The notes below the pieces were generated by a model that was given only the letters and a program-made list of their open reading frames with translations, made no database searches and was not told the origin of the DNA. The translations under genes were made by a program, and so were the position numbers. From F23-D06 sp947167635 (GTDB lineage: Bacteria > Bacteroidota > Bacteroidia > Bacteroidales > WCHB1-69): 26,272 nucleotides of DNA. Location: the NCBI GenBank assembly GCA_947167635.1, contig CAMVIT010000039.1, positions 1-26,272 of the forward strand. Reading direction: 5' to 3'. Of the stretch, positions 7,068 through 15,888 are shown one piece after another (the stretch's first letter is position 1; each line of letters starts with the position of its first letter).

Positions 7068-8294
7068 ATGAAAAATTTCGAGATCCACACACTGGGTTGC
7101 AAGTTGAACTTCAGCGAGTCGGCGGCCATCGCGGCCCGTTTGGAAGCCAACGGCTGGCATCGGGGCGGCATCCCCGAGATCATCATCCTCAACACCTGTG
7201 CCGTCACACAGTCGGCGGAGAAGAAGACCCGCAACATGGCCTCCAAGCTCCACCGCGACAACCCCTTGGCCTCCATCGTGGTTGTGGGCTGCTACAGTGC
7301 CCTCAAGCCCGAGCTGCTGGAGCGTTGGTCCGGCGTCATCAAGGTTTTCGGCAGTGCCAACAAGATGAGCTGCGTTGATTTCATCTTGCAACACGAGCCC
7401 CAACCCGTGCCAACCTTCTTCGATGCTTACTCGACGCACGACCGCACCCGTTCCTTCCTCAAGATCCAGGATGGCTGCAACACCCACTGCACCTACTGCA
7501 CCGTGTGGATCGCGCGTGGCAAAAGCCGCAGCGACACCATCGAAAACGTGCTCAAGAACATCCAAAACATCGCGGACTCCGGCGTGCACGAAGTCAACCT
7601 CACCGGCGTGAATGTCGGCGATTTCGGGCGCGGCACCAAGGAAAACCTTCTCAAATTGCTCAAAGCCATCGTCAAGCAAAATGCCATCGAGCGTGTGCGT
7701 ATATCCTCCATCGAGCCGGAGCTGCTGACCCCCGAGATCATCCGATTGGTGGCCAAGTCACCCATCTTGATGCCGCACTTCCACCTGCCCCTGCAGGCGG
7801 GCTGCGACCGCGTGCTCTCCGCCATGCGCCGCCGCTACACCACGCAGGAATATGCAGAGAAGGTGCTGCTCATCAAGAAACTCATGCCCGATGCCTGTGT
7901 GGCCTGCGACGTCATCGCAGGTTTTCCGGGCGAAACCGATGAAGAATTCGAGCAGACTTACCATTTCCTCGAAGAACTGCCCATCAGCTACATGCATGTT
8001 TTCCCGTACTCCCGTCGCCCACGCACACACGCGAACCTGATCGAGGAGCAGGTGTCCGAAGATGTCAAGCGCGAACGAACCGACCGTCTTCTCGAACTTT
8101 CACACGCCAAGAAGCTCGCCTTCTACTCGCAGTGCGAGGGACAGACGCGCCCCGTCCTCGTGGAAAGCGAAGCCGTGGACGACCAATTGTTCGGATTCAC
8201 CGACAACTATATCCGCGTCAGCCTGCCGTTGGACGAAAAGCTCATCAACACCATCCAACCGGTCACCATCGAACAATGCCACATCGTGTTGTAA
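7068..8294 (+). CDS. mtaB: tRNA t6A37 methylthiotransferase, MtaB type (radical SAM)
   Basis: This 408-residue member of the MiaB/MtaB family adds a methylthio group to t6A37 of tRNAs. The N-terminal UPF0004 domain has its three cluster cysteines at C11 (HTLGCKLN), C44 (NTCAVT) and C75 (VVGCYS). The radical SAM motif CX3CX2C is at C137, C141 and C144 (GCNTHCTYC). The C-terminal 60 residues form a TRAM-like domain. The HTLGCKLN and NTCAVT text and the length favour MtaB over MiaB or RimO. It starts ten bases after nadB, suggesting co-transcription. Its last 19 bases overlap the M16 peptidase gene. Confidence 0.93.
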   Translation: MKNFEIHTLGCKLNFSESAAIAARLEANGWHRGGIPEIIILNTCAVTQSAEKKTRNMASKLHRDNPLASIVVVGCYSALKPELLERWSGVIKVFGSANKMSCVDFILQHEPQPVPTFFDAYSTHDRTRSFLKIQDGCNTHCTYCTVWIARGKSRSDTIENVLKNIQNIADSGVHEVNLTGVNVGDFGRGTKENLLKLLKAIVKQNAIERVRISSIEPELLTPEIIRLVAKSPILMPHFHLPLQAGCDRVLSAMRRRYTTQEYAEKVLLIKKLMPDACVACDVIAGFPGETDEEFEQTYHFLEELPISYMHVFPYSRRPRTHANLIEEQVSEDVKRERTDRLLELSHAKKLAFYSQCEGQTRPVLVESEAVDDQLFGFTDNYIRVSLPLDEKLINTIQPVTIEQCHIVL

Positions 8295-9496
8295 ACCTCT
8301 GCAACGGCCTGCGACTGGTACACAAGGAGACCGACTCCCCCATTTCCCATTTCGGCGTGCTCGTCAATGCCGGCACACGCGATGAATCCTCCCGGCAAAT
8401 GGGACTCGCCCATTTTGTGGAACACACCATCTTCAAAGGCACGGCCAAGCGCACACCCTATCGTGTCATCAATTGCATGGAATCCGTGGGCGGCGAGCTC
8501 AACGCCTCGACCTCCAAAGAGGAGACCTGTTTCCACACCTCTTTTCCTTCCACCGAATATCCGCGCGCTGTTGAGCTATTGGCCGACATTTTCTTTCACG
8601 CCACTTTTCCGGAAAAAGAGTTGGAAAAGGAGAAAACAGTGGTGTTGGAGGAAATCAACTACTACAAGGACACGCCATCCGAGTTGATCTTTGATGATTT
8701 TGAAGATCTGGTCTTCGCCGGACACCCGCTCGGCAAAAATATCTTAGGCACCGCGCGCAGTGTAAGGCATATCTCCCGAGAGGGAATCATAGACTTCATC
8801 CATCAGAACTATACGCTCGACAATATCGTTCTCGCTTCCGTCGGTAACATTTCCACGCAGCGGTTGGTGCGTCTGTGCGAGCGTTTTTTCGGGGACGAGG
8901 AGATCTCTGATTCGCCGAGGCCGCGCCAACCCTTTACAAACTATCAGCCTCACACGCTCTGCCAACGCAAGAAAATCACACAGGCGCATGTGATGCTCGG
9001 TTGCCCCGCCTACAACATCCATGAGGATGCCCGCGTGCCCTTCTTATTGCTGAACAACCTCCTTGGCGGACAAGGCATGAGTTCCCGTATCAACATGAGC
9101 GTGCGCGAGCGGCGCGGGCTGGCCTATTCCATTGAATCCAACTACACATCGTTCTCCGACACGGGGCTCTTCTCCATCTACTTCAGCTGCGAGGAGCCGC
9201 ATCGCGAGCCATGTATGGAGTTAGTATATAAAGAGCTGGATAAGATCCGCAACAACGCCTTGGGGACCATCCAGCTTCACGGTGCCAAGAAGCAGTTGGT
9301 GGGACAGCTCGCCTTAGCCAACGAGGCCAAGCTGAACGAGATGCTGGCGTTAGGCCACACAGCACTCTTTTTCGAGGAAATCGACACTTTCGAGGAGAGC
9401 ATTGCCGAGATAGAGGCTGTCACCGCGATGCAAGTCCTCGACGTGGCCAACGAGATTCTCCGCCCAGACCAATTCTCCATTCTGATTTTCAAATAA
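8276..9496 (+). CDS. M16 family zinc peptidase (pitrilysin/MPP-like)
   Basis: This 406-residue protein has the inverted zinc motif HXXEH at H46-F-V-E49-H50. The likely third ligand is E126 in TVVLEEINYY, 75 residues after the motif, the usual spacing. The second half carries the MSSRINMSVRERRGLAYSI segment typical of M16 C-terminal domains. The length matches short bacterial M16B peptidases that act as dimers. There is no signal peptide, so it is probably cytoplasmic. The open frame extends up to 8132, but that part overlaps mtaB in another frame and is compositionally odd; the Met at 8276 begins MPHRVVNLCNGLRLVH, the normal M16 start. Coupling to mtaB by a 19-base overlap is likely. The physiological substrate is unknown. 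Confidence 0.93.
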   Translation: MPHRVVNLCNGLRLVHKETDSPISHFGVLVNAGTRDESSRQMGLAHFVEHTIFKGTAKRTPYRVINCMESVGGELNASTSKEETCFHTSFPSTEYPRAVELLADIFFHATFPEKELEKEKTVVLEEINYYKDTPSELIFDDFEDLVFAGHPLGKNILGTARSVRHISREGIIDFIHQNYTLDNIVLASVGNISTQRLVRLCERFFGDEEISDSPRPRQPFTNYQPHTLCQRKKITQAHVMLGCPAYNIHEDARVPFLLLNNLLGGQGMSSRINMSVRERRGLAYSIESNYTSFSDTGLFSIYFSCEEPHREPCMELVYKELDKIRNNALGTIQLHGAKKQLVGQLALANEAKLNEMLALGHTALFFEEIDTFEESIAEIEAVTAMQVLDVANEILRPDQFSILIFK

Positions 9497-9515
9497 AGAA
9501 CACAGATTCAGCCAT

Positions 9516-9549
9516 AAAAAAACCTCCACCTTTCGGCGGAGGTTTTTTT
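9516..9549. terminator. Bidirectional rho-independent terminator
   Basis: Seven A (9516-9522), CCTCC, one A/C mismatch, CC, the loop TTTC, GG, C, GGAGG and seven T (9543-9549) form a near-perfect hairpin flanked by an A-tract and a T-tract. It lies between two convergent genes, the M16 peptidase ending at 9496 and the adhesin ending at 9571, and can work in both directions. Confidence 0.95.
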
Positions 9550-9570
9550 CATTTGGCAATTACCGTTCAA

Positions 9571-12500
9571 TTAGCGAGCCACCGTGAACTTCTTGTTGAT
9601 GACGCCGTTGTCGGTATGGAGTTTCAGCATATACATACCTGCGGTGAGGTTGGAAGTGTTGATGTTGGTGTTGATGTCGTTGACAGAAACAGTCATAACA
9701 TTTTGGCCGAGCAAATTATAAACTTCAACCTTGCTGATGTTGCTGTTGGCATTGATGTTGAGAATGCTGTTGGCGGGATTCGGGAAGATTTTGACCTGCA
9801 GGTCGTGGTTTTCGACACCCACGCCGGGAACAATCTCCACATCGTCCAAATTGAAGACGAATTCATCGGTGCAGTTGAAATGGCGGAAGGCGATGCGAAC
9901 CGTCTGACCGGTGTAATTGGACAGGTTAGCAGTTTTCTGTTTCCAAGCGCCTTGGTCGCGGGGACCGCCGTTCGCGTCAATGGTTTCCTCAAAGAGGAGG
10001 GTGAAGTCGGACGGGTTGGTTCCGGTGGTAGAGACGTACACACCATAGTGTTCAGCGGAATAGTTTGCGTCTTGTGCGTTGACCCAGAACTTCAGTGTGG
10101 CGTTTTCGCTCAGGTTTATCATCGGGGTTATCAACCAGTTGTTAGGAGTGAGGGCCTCAGAAGTGACATTGGAGTATGAACCGGAGAGTGCAAAGCCGGT
10201 TGATCCGTTATGACCATTGCCGGAGAGGTCGGTGCCGGGCACAAAGTAAGAAACGGGATTGGCGCTCGACTCCCAGGAATAGCCGTCGCCATCGGCGTCG
10301 AGTATTGTCCAGCATTCGTTGATACCTCCGTCAAAGTTTTCGGCGAAAGGAATGTTGACGGCGCTGCCACAGCTGTACACGTTGACATTGAGGGAGGCAG
10401 AGGCACTGCCTTGGCTGTTGGTGGCGGTCACGGCAACGGTGTGGTTGCCGGTGCTTGTGAAGGTGTAGTTCATCGTGTTGGTGGTGCTGGAAACCGCGTT
10501 GCCGTCAACCGTCCAGGCGAAAGAGTCTGCCAGAGGGCTCACGGCGGTGAAAGTGGCGGAAGAACCTTCCACCACGCTGGCGGGGCCGTTAATGGTCACC
10601 GTAGGCGCTGTGATAGGAGACACGCTGAATTCATCCACATAGAGATAAAACTCATAATTTCCGTAGTAGTTGATGGCCACATATTTTGTACCGGCAGGAA
10701 GAAGCACAGCGACTTCTGTCCAAGTGGTCGCAGGGGATTGGAAATCCTGGATTTCGGTGAAACTGGAGATATCGTTGTTTGTGGTAGAGTACATCACTCT
10801 GAATTGATCTCCTGAGCTGTATGCCTCGTAGAAGAATCTTGCCATATAGGCACCGGAGCCTGTGAGGGTCAATTCCGGGGTGATGAGGTATTGGTTATAG
10901 TCAGTGGCGGTGCTGAAGCTGCTGAAGCGGAAGTCGTAGTTGCCAGCGTAGGCATAGTCATCGGCATAGACACCGAATCTGTTATCGTTGGCCGGGTCCA
11001 TACTGACCATGGTCCAGCATGGGATGCCACTCTCGAATCCTTCGGTAAAGGGAATTGTGATGTTGGAACAATCCACGCCTTCACCGCTCACGGCGATATT
11101 GACAGTGGTGGTGCCGGAGGTGAGGGCCACTGTGCCGGTGTGTGTGCCTGCAGCGGTGGGAGCATAGCGCACATAGAGAGTGCCGCCAGCTTGCGGAATG
11201 GAAGCCGTGGCACCGTATGTGGTACCATCGGCAGAAACTGCAAACGGAGCGGTAGTGGTGGCAGTGATGCCAGCGGTCAGGTTATAGGCCGTCACAACAA
11301 CATCCGCGTCTGCAGTTACATTGATGGGAGTGGAGGGGAAACTGATGGCATTGGAGCTCAAGAGTATAGTATCGTTATCATAAGCATAGATGTTGACATC
11401 GTCGAAGAGCACCTGACAAGAGTCGCCGTCATAGACAAAGGCAAATCTCACATTGCTTTGACCAGCGAGGGAAGAGAGGTCGATGGTAACATTTGTTTCT
11501 GTCCAGTTGTCGAAAGGACCGAAATCGCTCAGTTTCCAAACCTGAGTGGTAGGCCAAGTGGTACCACCGTCGGTGCTGGCATACACTTTGAAATCCACGG
11601 TACCATTACTGACGTAATTGTAGTTGCACATGAAAGTGAGATCCATGAGAACGGTATGAGTGTATGAGGAGAAATTGAACGGAACAGTAATGAGTTTCTC
11701 GATGCGGTTTATTTCCGTGCCAAGACAGGAAGCCCAAGTGCCGCTGAATGAAAATGCTTCCCAGGTGGTGTCGGGGTCAGAGTTCTCAATGTTCCAGCAG
11801 AGGGGCGGGAACACGCCGCCTTCAAAATCCTGAGTGTACGGCAGGGTGGAAACGGTGGAGTTGGAGCAATCCACGCTGTTACCAGAAAGGGAAACGATGG
11901 CATTGGGTGCGCCCGTGGAAGAGAGGACGACGGAGTCGCTCTGGGTACCGGCAACGGTCGGGGTGTAGCGAACATAGAGCGTACCGCCAGTTGCAGCGAG
12001 GGTAGCTGTAGTGCCGTAGGTAGTGCCATCAGCGGAAACGCTGAAAGGAGCAGCGGTGGTGGCCGTGACTCCCGCGGTCAGGTTGTAAGTCGTGACAAGT
12101 GCCGTGGCAGAAGCCGAGTTGCCCAGAATGACATTGCTGAAAGCCAAGGAAGCAGGATTGGCCAAGATGGTGGGAGTAGTGGGGTTGGCCGTGATGGTCA
12201 CATCGTCCAAGTCGAGAACAAACTGGTCGCTGCAGTTGAAGTGACGAAATGCGATATAGACTGTCTGGCCCGTGTAGGCAGAGAGGTCAACCGTCTTCTC
12301 CTCCCATGCAGATTGAACTTTGGACGAGCCAATCGTCCATTGGTTCAACATGGTGAAGGCAGAAGTACTGGTGGCATTGGTGGTGGAGATGTACACACCG
12401 TAATGCTCGGCAGCATAGCTGGCATCCTGTCCGCAGACCCAAAACTTGAGGGTGCTGTTGGCCGTCAGGTTGATAGCGGGGGTAATCAGCCAGTTGTCTG

Positions 12501-12771
12501 GCGTAAGTACGCCATACACATTGCTGTACGAACCGGAGACGACAAAGCCTGTGGAACTGTTATGGCCAGTTCCTGAAAGGTCGGTACCGGCGGCGAAGTA
12601 GGAGGCGGGGTTAGAGCTGTGCTCCCAACCATAGCCGTCGTTGTTGGCATCGATTTGGGTCCAGCCGGTGGGCATGCCCGAATCAAAGTTCTCCGAGAAA
12701 ACGGTCGTTTGCGCTTTTGCACTAATAGCCAATGCTAAAAACGCGAAAAACAAAGTAAAAACTTTTTTCAT
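9571..12771 (-). CDS. T9SS-secreted multi-domain surface adhesin (cleaved-adhesin/MAM-like domains)
   Basis: This 1066-residue exported protein has a signal peptide with predicted cleavage at A20|Q21. Domains in order are: a gingipain-type cleaved-adhesin / choice-of-anchor-J jellyroll (about 25-195) with a calcium-like DANNDGYGWE loop; a Hydin/SPD-2-like Ig module (199-300); a second jellyroll (305-464); a second Ig module (466-567) very like the first; a third jellyroll (570-720); a PKD-like module (722-798); a fourth jellyroll (803-982) closely related to the first; and a type A T9SS sorting domain (about 990-1066: VKIFPNPANS...AGMYMLKLHTDNG). No catalytic domain is visible. It is probably attached to the outer surface or released, binding glycans or proteins. 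The terminator at 9516-9549 closes it. Confidence 0.92.
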   Translation of the reverse strand: MKKVFTLFFAFLALAISAKAQTTVFSENFDSGMPTGWTQIDANNDGYGWEHSSNPASYFAAGTDLSGTGHNSSTGFVVSGSYSNVYGVLTPDNWLITPAINLTANSTLKFWVCGQDASYAAEHYGVYISTTNATSTSAFTMLNQWTIGSSKVQSAWEEKTVDLSAYTGQTVYIAFRHFNCSDQFVLDLDDVTITANPTTPTILANPASLAFSNVILGNSASATALVTTYNLTAGVTATTAAPFSVSADGTTYGTTATLAATGGTLYVRYTPTVAGTQSDSVVLSSTGAPNAIVSLSGNSVDCSNSTVSTLPYTQDFEGGVFPPLCWNIENSDPDTTWEAFSFSGTWASCLGTEINRIEKLITVPFNFSSYTHTVLMDLTFMCNYNYVSNGTVDFKVYASTDGGTTWPTTQVWKLSDFGPFDNWTETNVTIDLSSLAGQSNVRFAFVYDGDSCQVLFDDVNIYAYDNDTILLSSNAISFPSTPINVTADADVVVTAYNLTAGITATTTAPFAVSADGTTYGATASIPQAGGTLYVRYAPTAAGTHTGTVALTSGTTTVNIAVSGEGVDCSNITIPFTEGFESGIPCWTMVSMDPANDNRFGVYADDYAYAGNYDFRFSSFSTATDYNQYLITPELTLTGSGAYMARFFYEAYSSGDQFRVMYSTTNNDISSFTEIQDFQSPATTWTEVAVLLPAGTKYVAINYYGNYEFYLYVDEFSVSPITAPTVTINGPASVVEGSSATFTAVSPLADSFAWTVDGNAVSSTTNTMNYTFTSTGNHTVAVTATNSQGSASASLNVNVYSCGSAVNIPFAENFDGGINECWTILDADGDGYSWESSANPVSYFVPGTDLSGNGHNGSTGFALSGSYSNVTSEALTPNNWLITPMINLSENATLKFWVNAQDANYSAEHYGVYVSTTGTNPSDFTLLFEETIDANGGPRDQGAWKQKTANLSNYTGQTVRIAFRHFNCTDEFVFNLDDVEIVPGVGVENHDLQVKIFPNPANSILNINANSNISKVEVYNLLGQNVMTVSVNDINTNINTSNLTAGMYMLKLHTDNGVINKKFTVAR

Positions 12772-12879
12772 TTTTTTGGATTTTGATGGTTAATAATTGT
12801 ATTGAAGAATGTTATGTTTGTTATAAATTCCAATTTTTCGCTTTTTAATTCAAAATGCTGTTTTCACAATAAAACGGTG

Positions 12880-12887
12880 CAAAAATA
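12880..12887 (-). promoter_or_regulatory. Candidate -7 element for the T9SS adhesin
   Basis: The minus strand reads TATTTTTG, matching TAnnTTTG, about 108 bases upstream of the adhesin start at 12771. No TTTG is found at the expected -33 distance. A leader of about 100 bases would follow. The surrounding spacer (12772-12939) is extremely AT-rich. Confidence 0.4.
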
Positions 12888-12900
12888 CATTTTTTTCCAT

Positions 12901-12918
12901 AAAAAAGGCCACTTTTTT
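12901..12918. terminator. cstA: Weak possible terminator hairpin after cstA
   Basis: AAAAAAG (12901-12907), the loop GCCA, and CTTTTTT (12912-12918) can form a seven-pair stem. It has only one G/C pair but is flanked by T-rich tracts, about 20 bases beyond the cstA stop. Stability is poor, so this is a tentative call. Confidence 0.3.
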
Positions 12919-12939
12919 TTCATGAAAACACAAAAAAAA

Positions 12940-14418
12940 TCATGCCTGTTTTTTTGCTTTCTCATCGTCTTTCCCGGCTTTCAGGCAGAAGATCACCAAC
13001 ATGGCAATCGTGATGGCGGCACCGATACCGTAACCAACAGGACGTGATAGAATTGCACCAAAGCCTTCCTTCTCCGCCACGAACAGGAAACTGCCCGTGA
13101 CCATCGTCATGAAGAGCGCCGGCAACAGCGTCATCAGGAACCAGCAGCCGCTCTTATGGCGGCGCAGATAGACGGAGATTGCCCACAACGTCACCGTGGC
13201 CAACAGCTGGTTGGCCCACGCGAAGTAGCGCCAAATCACGTCAAAGCCCTTTGCATCAATCAAGGAATAGACAAGCAGTCCCGCTGCCACCACAAAGATA
13301 GGCAGGGCCACATACAGACGGTTCCTGACAGGCTTCTGGTCAACGTGCATGAAGTCGGCGGCGATCAGGCGGGCGGAACGCAATGCCGTGTCGCCGGAGG
13401 TGACCGCCGCGCTGATGACACCCAAGATACAGATGACAGCGATAACAGTCGGGAACCATTCGTTGGCGATGACACCGACCATGGCGTTGCCGCCCAGCGG
13501 ATGGCCGTCCGGCGTGATGGTCTTCTGCGCCAACACGGGATCGTGGTAGAAGACCGTGGCGGCAGCGGCCCAAATCAAGGCCACCACACCCTCGGTGATC
13601 ATGGCCCCGTAAAAAATGGGCCTTCCCTGTTTCTCGTTGACCATACAGCGCGCCATGAGCGGCGACTGCGTGGCATGGAATCCGCTGATGGCACCGCAGG
13701 CGATGCTGATGAACATCATCGGGAAAATGGGATTGTGCGCCGCATCGGGATGTCGATTCTGCAGACCGCTCCACAATTCGGGAATGTCCGGGCGATAGAC
13801 GAAGAAGGCGACCACAATGGCCACCGCCATGCCTAACAACAGGAATCCGAAGACAGGATAGATGCGCCCGATCAGCTTGTCGATAGGCAACAACGTGGCA
13901 ATCAAATAGTAAGCGAAAATAATACCCACCCAGACAAAGATATTCATGTCGGGGGTGAAGTTGTTGTTGAGCAGCACAGCGGGCGTGTTGACAAAGACGG
14001 CGCCCACGAGGATCATCAGGATGATGGTAAAGAAACGCATCACCTGCTTCATACTGTTCCCCAGATACTTGCCATGAATTTCCGGCAAGCTGCAGCCTTT
14101 GTCGCGCAGGGAGATCATGCCGCCAAGGTAGTCGTGGACGGCTCCGGCGAAAATGCTGCCGAAAACGATCCACAAGAAGGATGCCGTGCCGAACTGCGCA
14201 CCCATGATGGCGCCGCAGATGGGTCCGACACCGGCAATGTTCAGGAACTGGATCAGGAAGATGCGCCACGGCTTCATGGGAACGTAGTCCACACCGTCAG
14301 CCATCGTGACGGCAGGCGTCTCCCGCTGGGGATCGGCCCCGAAAACGCGTTCCACCAATTTTCCATAAAACAGATAACCCAGCAACAAAACGACAAGGGA
14401 TATGAGAAATGTGACCAT
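12940..14418 (-). CDS. cstA: Carbon starvation protein CstA family transporter
   Basis: This 492-residue protein has many membrane segments. The CstA signature lies in the first third: WRIFLIQFLNIAGVGPICGAIMGAQFG (about 52-78) and AGAVHDYLGGMISLRDKG (91-108). Further on are ISIACGAISGFHATQSPLMARCMVNEKQGR (232-261) and SAAVTSGDTALRSARLIAADFM. CstA proteins take up peptides or pyruvate. The protein is much shorter than E. coli CstA (about 700 aa) but within the range seen in other phyla. The last residues are a Lys-rich cytoplasmic tail. No promoter-like box is visible in the 40-base spacer upstream, so it may be transcribed with the 5'-nucleotidase-like gene. Confidence 0.95.
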   Translation of the reverse strand: MVTFLISLVVLLLGYLFYGKLVERVFGADPQRETPAVTMADGVDYVPMKPWRIFLIQFLNIAGVGPICGAIMGAQFGTASFLWIVFGSIFAGAVHDYLGGMISLRDKGCSLPEIHGKYLGNSMKQVMRFFTIILMILVGAVFVNTPAVLLNNNFTPDMNIFVWVGIIFAYYLIATLLPIDKLIGRIYPVFGFLLLGMAVAIVVAFFVYRPDIPELWSGLQNRHPDAAHNPIFPMMFISIACGAISGFHATQSPLMARCMVNEKQGRPIFYGAMITEGVVALIWAAAATVFYHDPVLAQKTITPDGHPLGGNAMVGVIANEWFPTVIAVICILGVISAAVTSGDTALRSARLIAADFMHVDQKPVRNRLYVALPIFVVAAGLLVYSLIDAKGFDVIWRYFAWANQLLATVTLWAISVYLRRHKSGCWFLMTLLPALFMTMVTGSFLFVAEKEGFGAILSRPVGYGIGAAITIAMLVIFCLKAGKDDEKAKKQA

Positions 14419-14458
14419 GATAGTTGGGATTTTGGACTTTGGATTTTAGAAGTTAGAA

Positions 14459-15223
14459 TTACGGGACAGGTTGTATCACGACGCGGTCGTCCAACTTTGC
14501 ATTGACATGCCGGCCTTCCTGCGTCATGTTCCGGATTTCCCGGATAAGGAAATCGCGGAAAACCAAATCCGTGTAATGTGTTTTCTCGTATTGGATGCCC
14601 TGGAGAATATTGTCACCGCCTTCGGCGATAAAGTTAAGGGTCACCATACGATAGAGGCAATCGTTGTCGATGGGTTTGCCCTGGACCAGAATCTTGGTGG
14701 GGCGTCCCGACAAATAGACCAGTTTGGCGCCCGCATACGGCGCGTTGTTCCTGCGTTCCTCGAAACGGCTGAACATCTTGCGTAGCTCGCTGCCTTTGAT
14801 TTCCAAGAAAACCAGGTAGTTGTCGAACGGGGAAATGGCGAAAATATCGGCCACCGTCACCTCGCCGGCATCCAAGGATGCCCGTATGCCGCCAAAGTTG
14901 AGCAAGGAGAGGTCGCACTGCCGGAAATTCGTGTCCGTGGCATAGTCGGGCGCCTTTTCCAACAAAATGTCCGTCAAGAAATTCGAAAGCGGGCTGGCAG
15001 GGACAAAAGAGGCAAGGTCCGCATCACAATAGCCGACAACCACGCTCATTTCCTTGTCAAGGTGAGCCTTGATCCGATCCACATATTTTTGCAACTTGGG
15101 ATCGATATTGTCATCAAATCGGGAAGTGAGACGCACCATCTCGTATCCATATTGAAAATTTTGGGCATAACCCAAGCTGGTCATGCCCAAAATCAGTAAT
15201 ATGACTGAATAAAGTTTCTTCAT
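14459..15223 (-). CDS. Exported 5'-nucleotidase C-terminal-domain protein (stand-alone)
   Basis: This 254-residue protein has a signal peptide cleaved at A20|Q21. The rest matches the 5'-nucleotidase C-terminal (substrate-specificity) domain: PLSNFLTDILLE, LLNFGGIRASLDAGEVTVADIFAISPFDNYLV and GSELRKMF. In classic 5'-nucleotidases and 2',3'-cyclic phosphodiesterases this domain binds the nucleoside and is fused to a metallophosphatase domain. That catalytic half is missing here, and no metallophosphatase gene is in the window. In many Bacteroidota the two halves are encoded by separate adjacent genes. The protein is probably periplasmic or on the surface. It starts two bases after the nitroreductase gene, so co-translation is likely. 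Confidence 0.88.
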   Translation of the reverse strand: MKKLYSVILLILGMTSLGYAQNFQYGYEMVRLTSRFDDNIDPKLQKYVDRIKAHLDKEMSVVVGYCDADLASFVPASPLSNFLTDILLEKAPDYATDTNFRQCDLSLLNFGGIRASLDAGEVTVADIFAISPFDNYLVFLEIKGSELRKMFSRFEERRNNAPYAGAKLVYLSGRPTKILVQGKPIDNDCLYRMVTLNFIAEGGDNILQGIQYEKTHYTDLVFRDFLIREIRNMTQEGRHVNAKLDDRVVIQPVP

Positions 15224-15225
15224 CG

Positions 15226-15888
15226 TTATTTGACAGGATAGCCTACCGGTTGCGCGAGGATGGCCTTCCCTTCAACTGGGATGAGTTCGTTGAGGAAGTC
15301 ACGATCGATGGCGCCCATCACCACGGTGCTCAACTTGTTGGCAGCACAATAGAGATAGACGTTCTGGCTGACGAAGCCGGCATCGGTGGCGCCATAGAAA
15401 TTGCGGGCATCCTCGTCAAAGCCGCCCATCTTATCGTAGTTGGCAAAGAAAAGTAGCGTAACAGGTGCTTCAGCGGGCATTTTGCTGCGCTGGGACATCT
15501 CGACACGATGGTCTTCGGGCAGGATCAACTTCAAAATATTCTCCTTGGGCACATAGAGGTAAACGCCACTCTCCATAAAGACATAGATGTCGATTTCCTG
15601 AGCATTGCGGGCTGTGGGAGAGGTGAGCTTGCCGTCAGGGCGGTTGACACCGCCGGCGCACCACAACAAATCGGAAAGTTGCTGTTCAGTGAGGGGTTGG
15701 GGGGAGAACTTGCGCTGGGTCTGACGGTTGTTCAGAGCCTCATAAAGAGGCATGCCGCCGGTAACGGTCGGTTTGGGCAACTCTATCGAGGCGTCTTTGG
15801 GGGCTGCGGCGACAGCCTGGGATTTAGTTTGTGCCATACACGGAACGATTAATGCAGCAAGTAAAACTGCGATGATTAATTTTTTCAT
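15226..15888 (-). CDS. Exported nitroreductase-family protein (SagB/ThcOx-like)
   Basis: This 220-residue protein has a signal peptide cleaved at A19|Q20. The mature part is an FMN-dependent nitroreductase fold of the SagB-dehydrogenase type. Supporting text includes ALNNRQTQRKFSPQPLTEQQLSDLLWCAGG, TSPTARNAQEIDIYVF, GVYLYVP and ATDAGFVSQNVYLYCAANKLSTVVMGAID. Family members oxidise or reduce small molecules with FMN, but the substrate here is unknown. Export is unusual for a flavin enzyme and would need FMN in the periplasm or folding before export; similar exported members are common in Bacteroidota. No lipobox is present (Cys17 lies before the cleavage site). It abuts floA with no spacer. 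Confidence 0.88.
   Translation of the reverse strand: MKKLIIAVLLAALIVPCMAQTKSQAVAAAPKDASIELPKPTVTGGMPLYEALNNRQTQRKFSPQPLTEQQLSDLLWCAGGVNRPDGKLTSPTARNAQEIDIYVFMESGVYLYVPKENILKLILPEDHRVEMSQRSKMPAEAPVTLLFFANYDKMGGFDEDARNFYGATDAGFVSQNVYLYCAANKLSTVVMGAIDRDFLNELIPVEGKAILAQPVGYPVK

Noticed and set aside
8132..8275. Upstream extension of the M16 peptidase
   Set aside because: It lies within mtaB and is Arg/Pro/His-rich. The family N-terminus starts at 8276.
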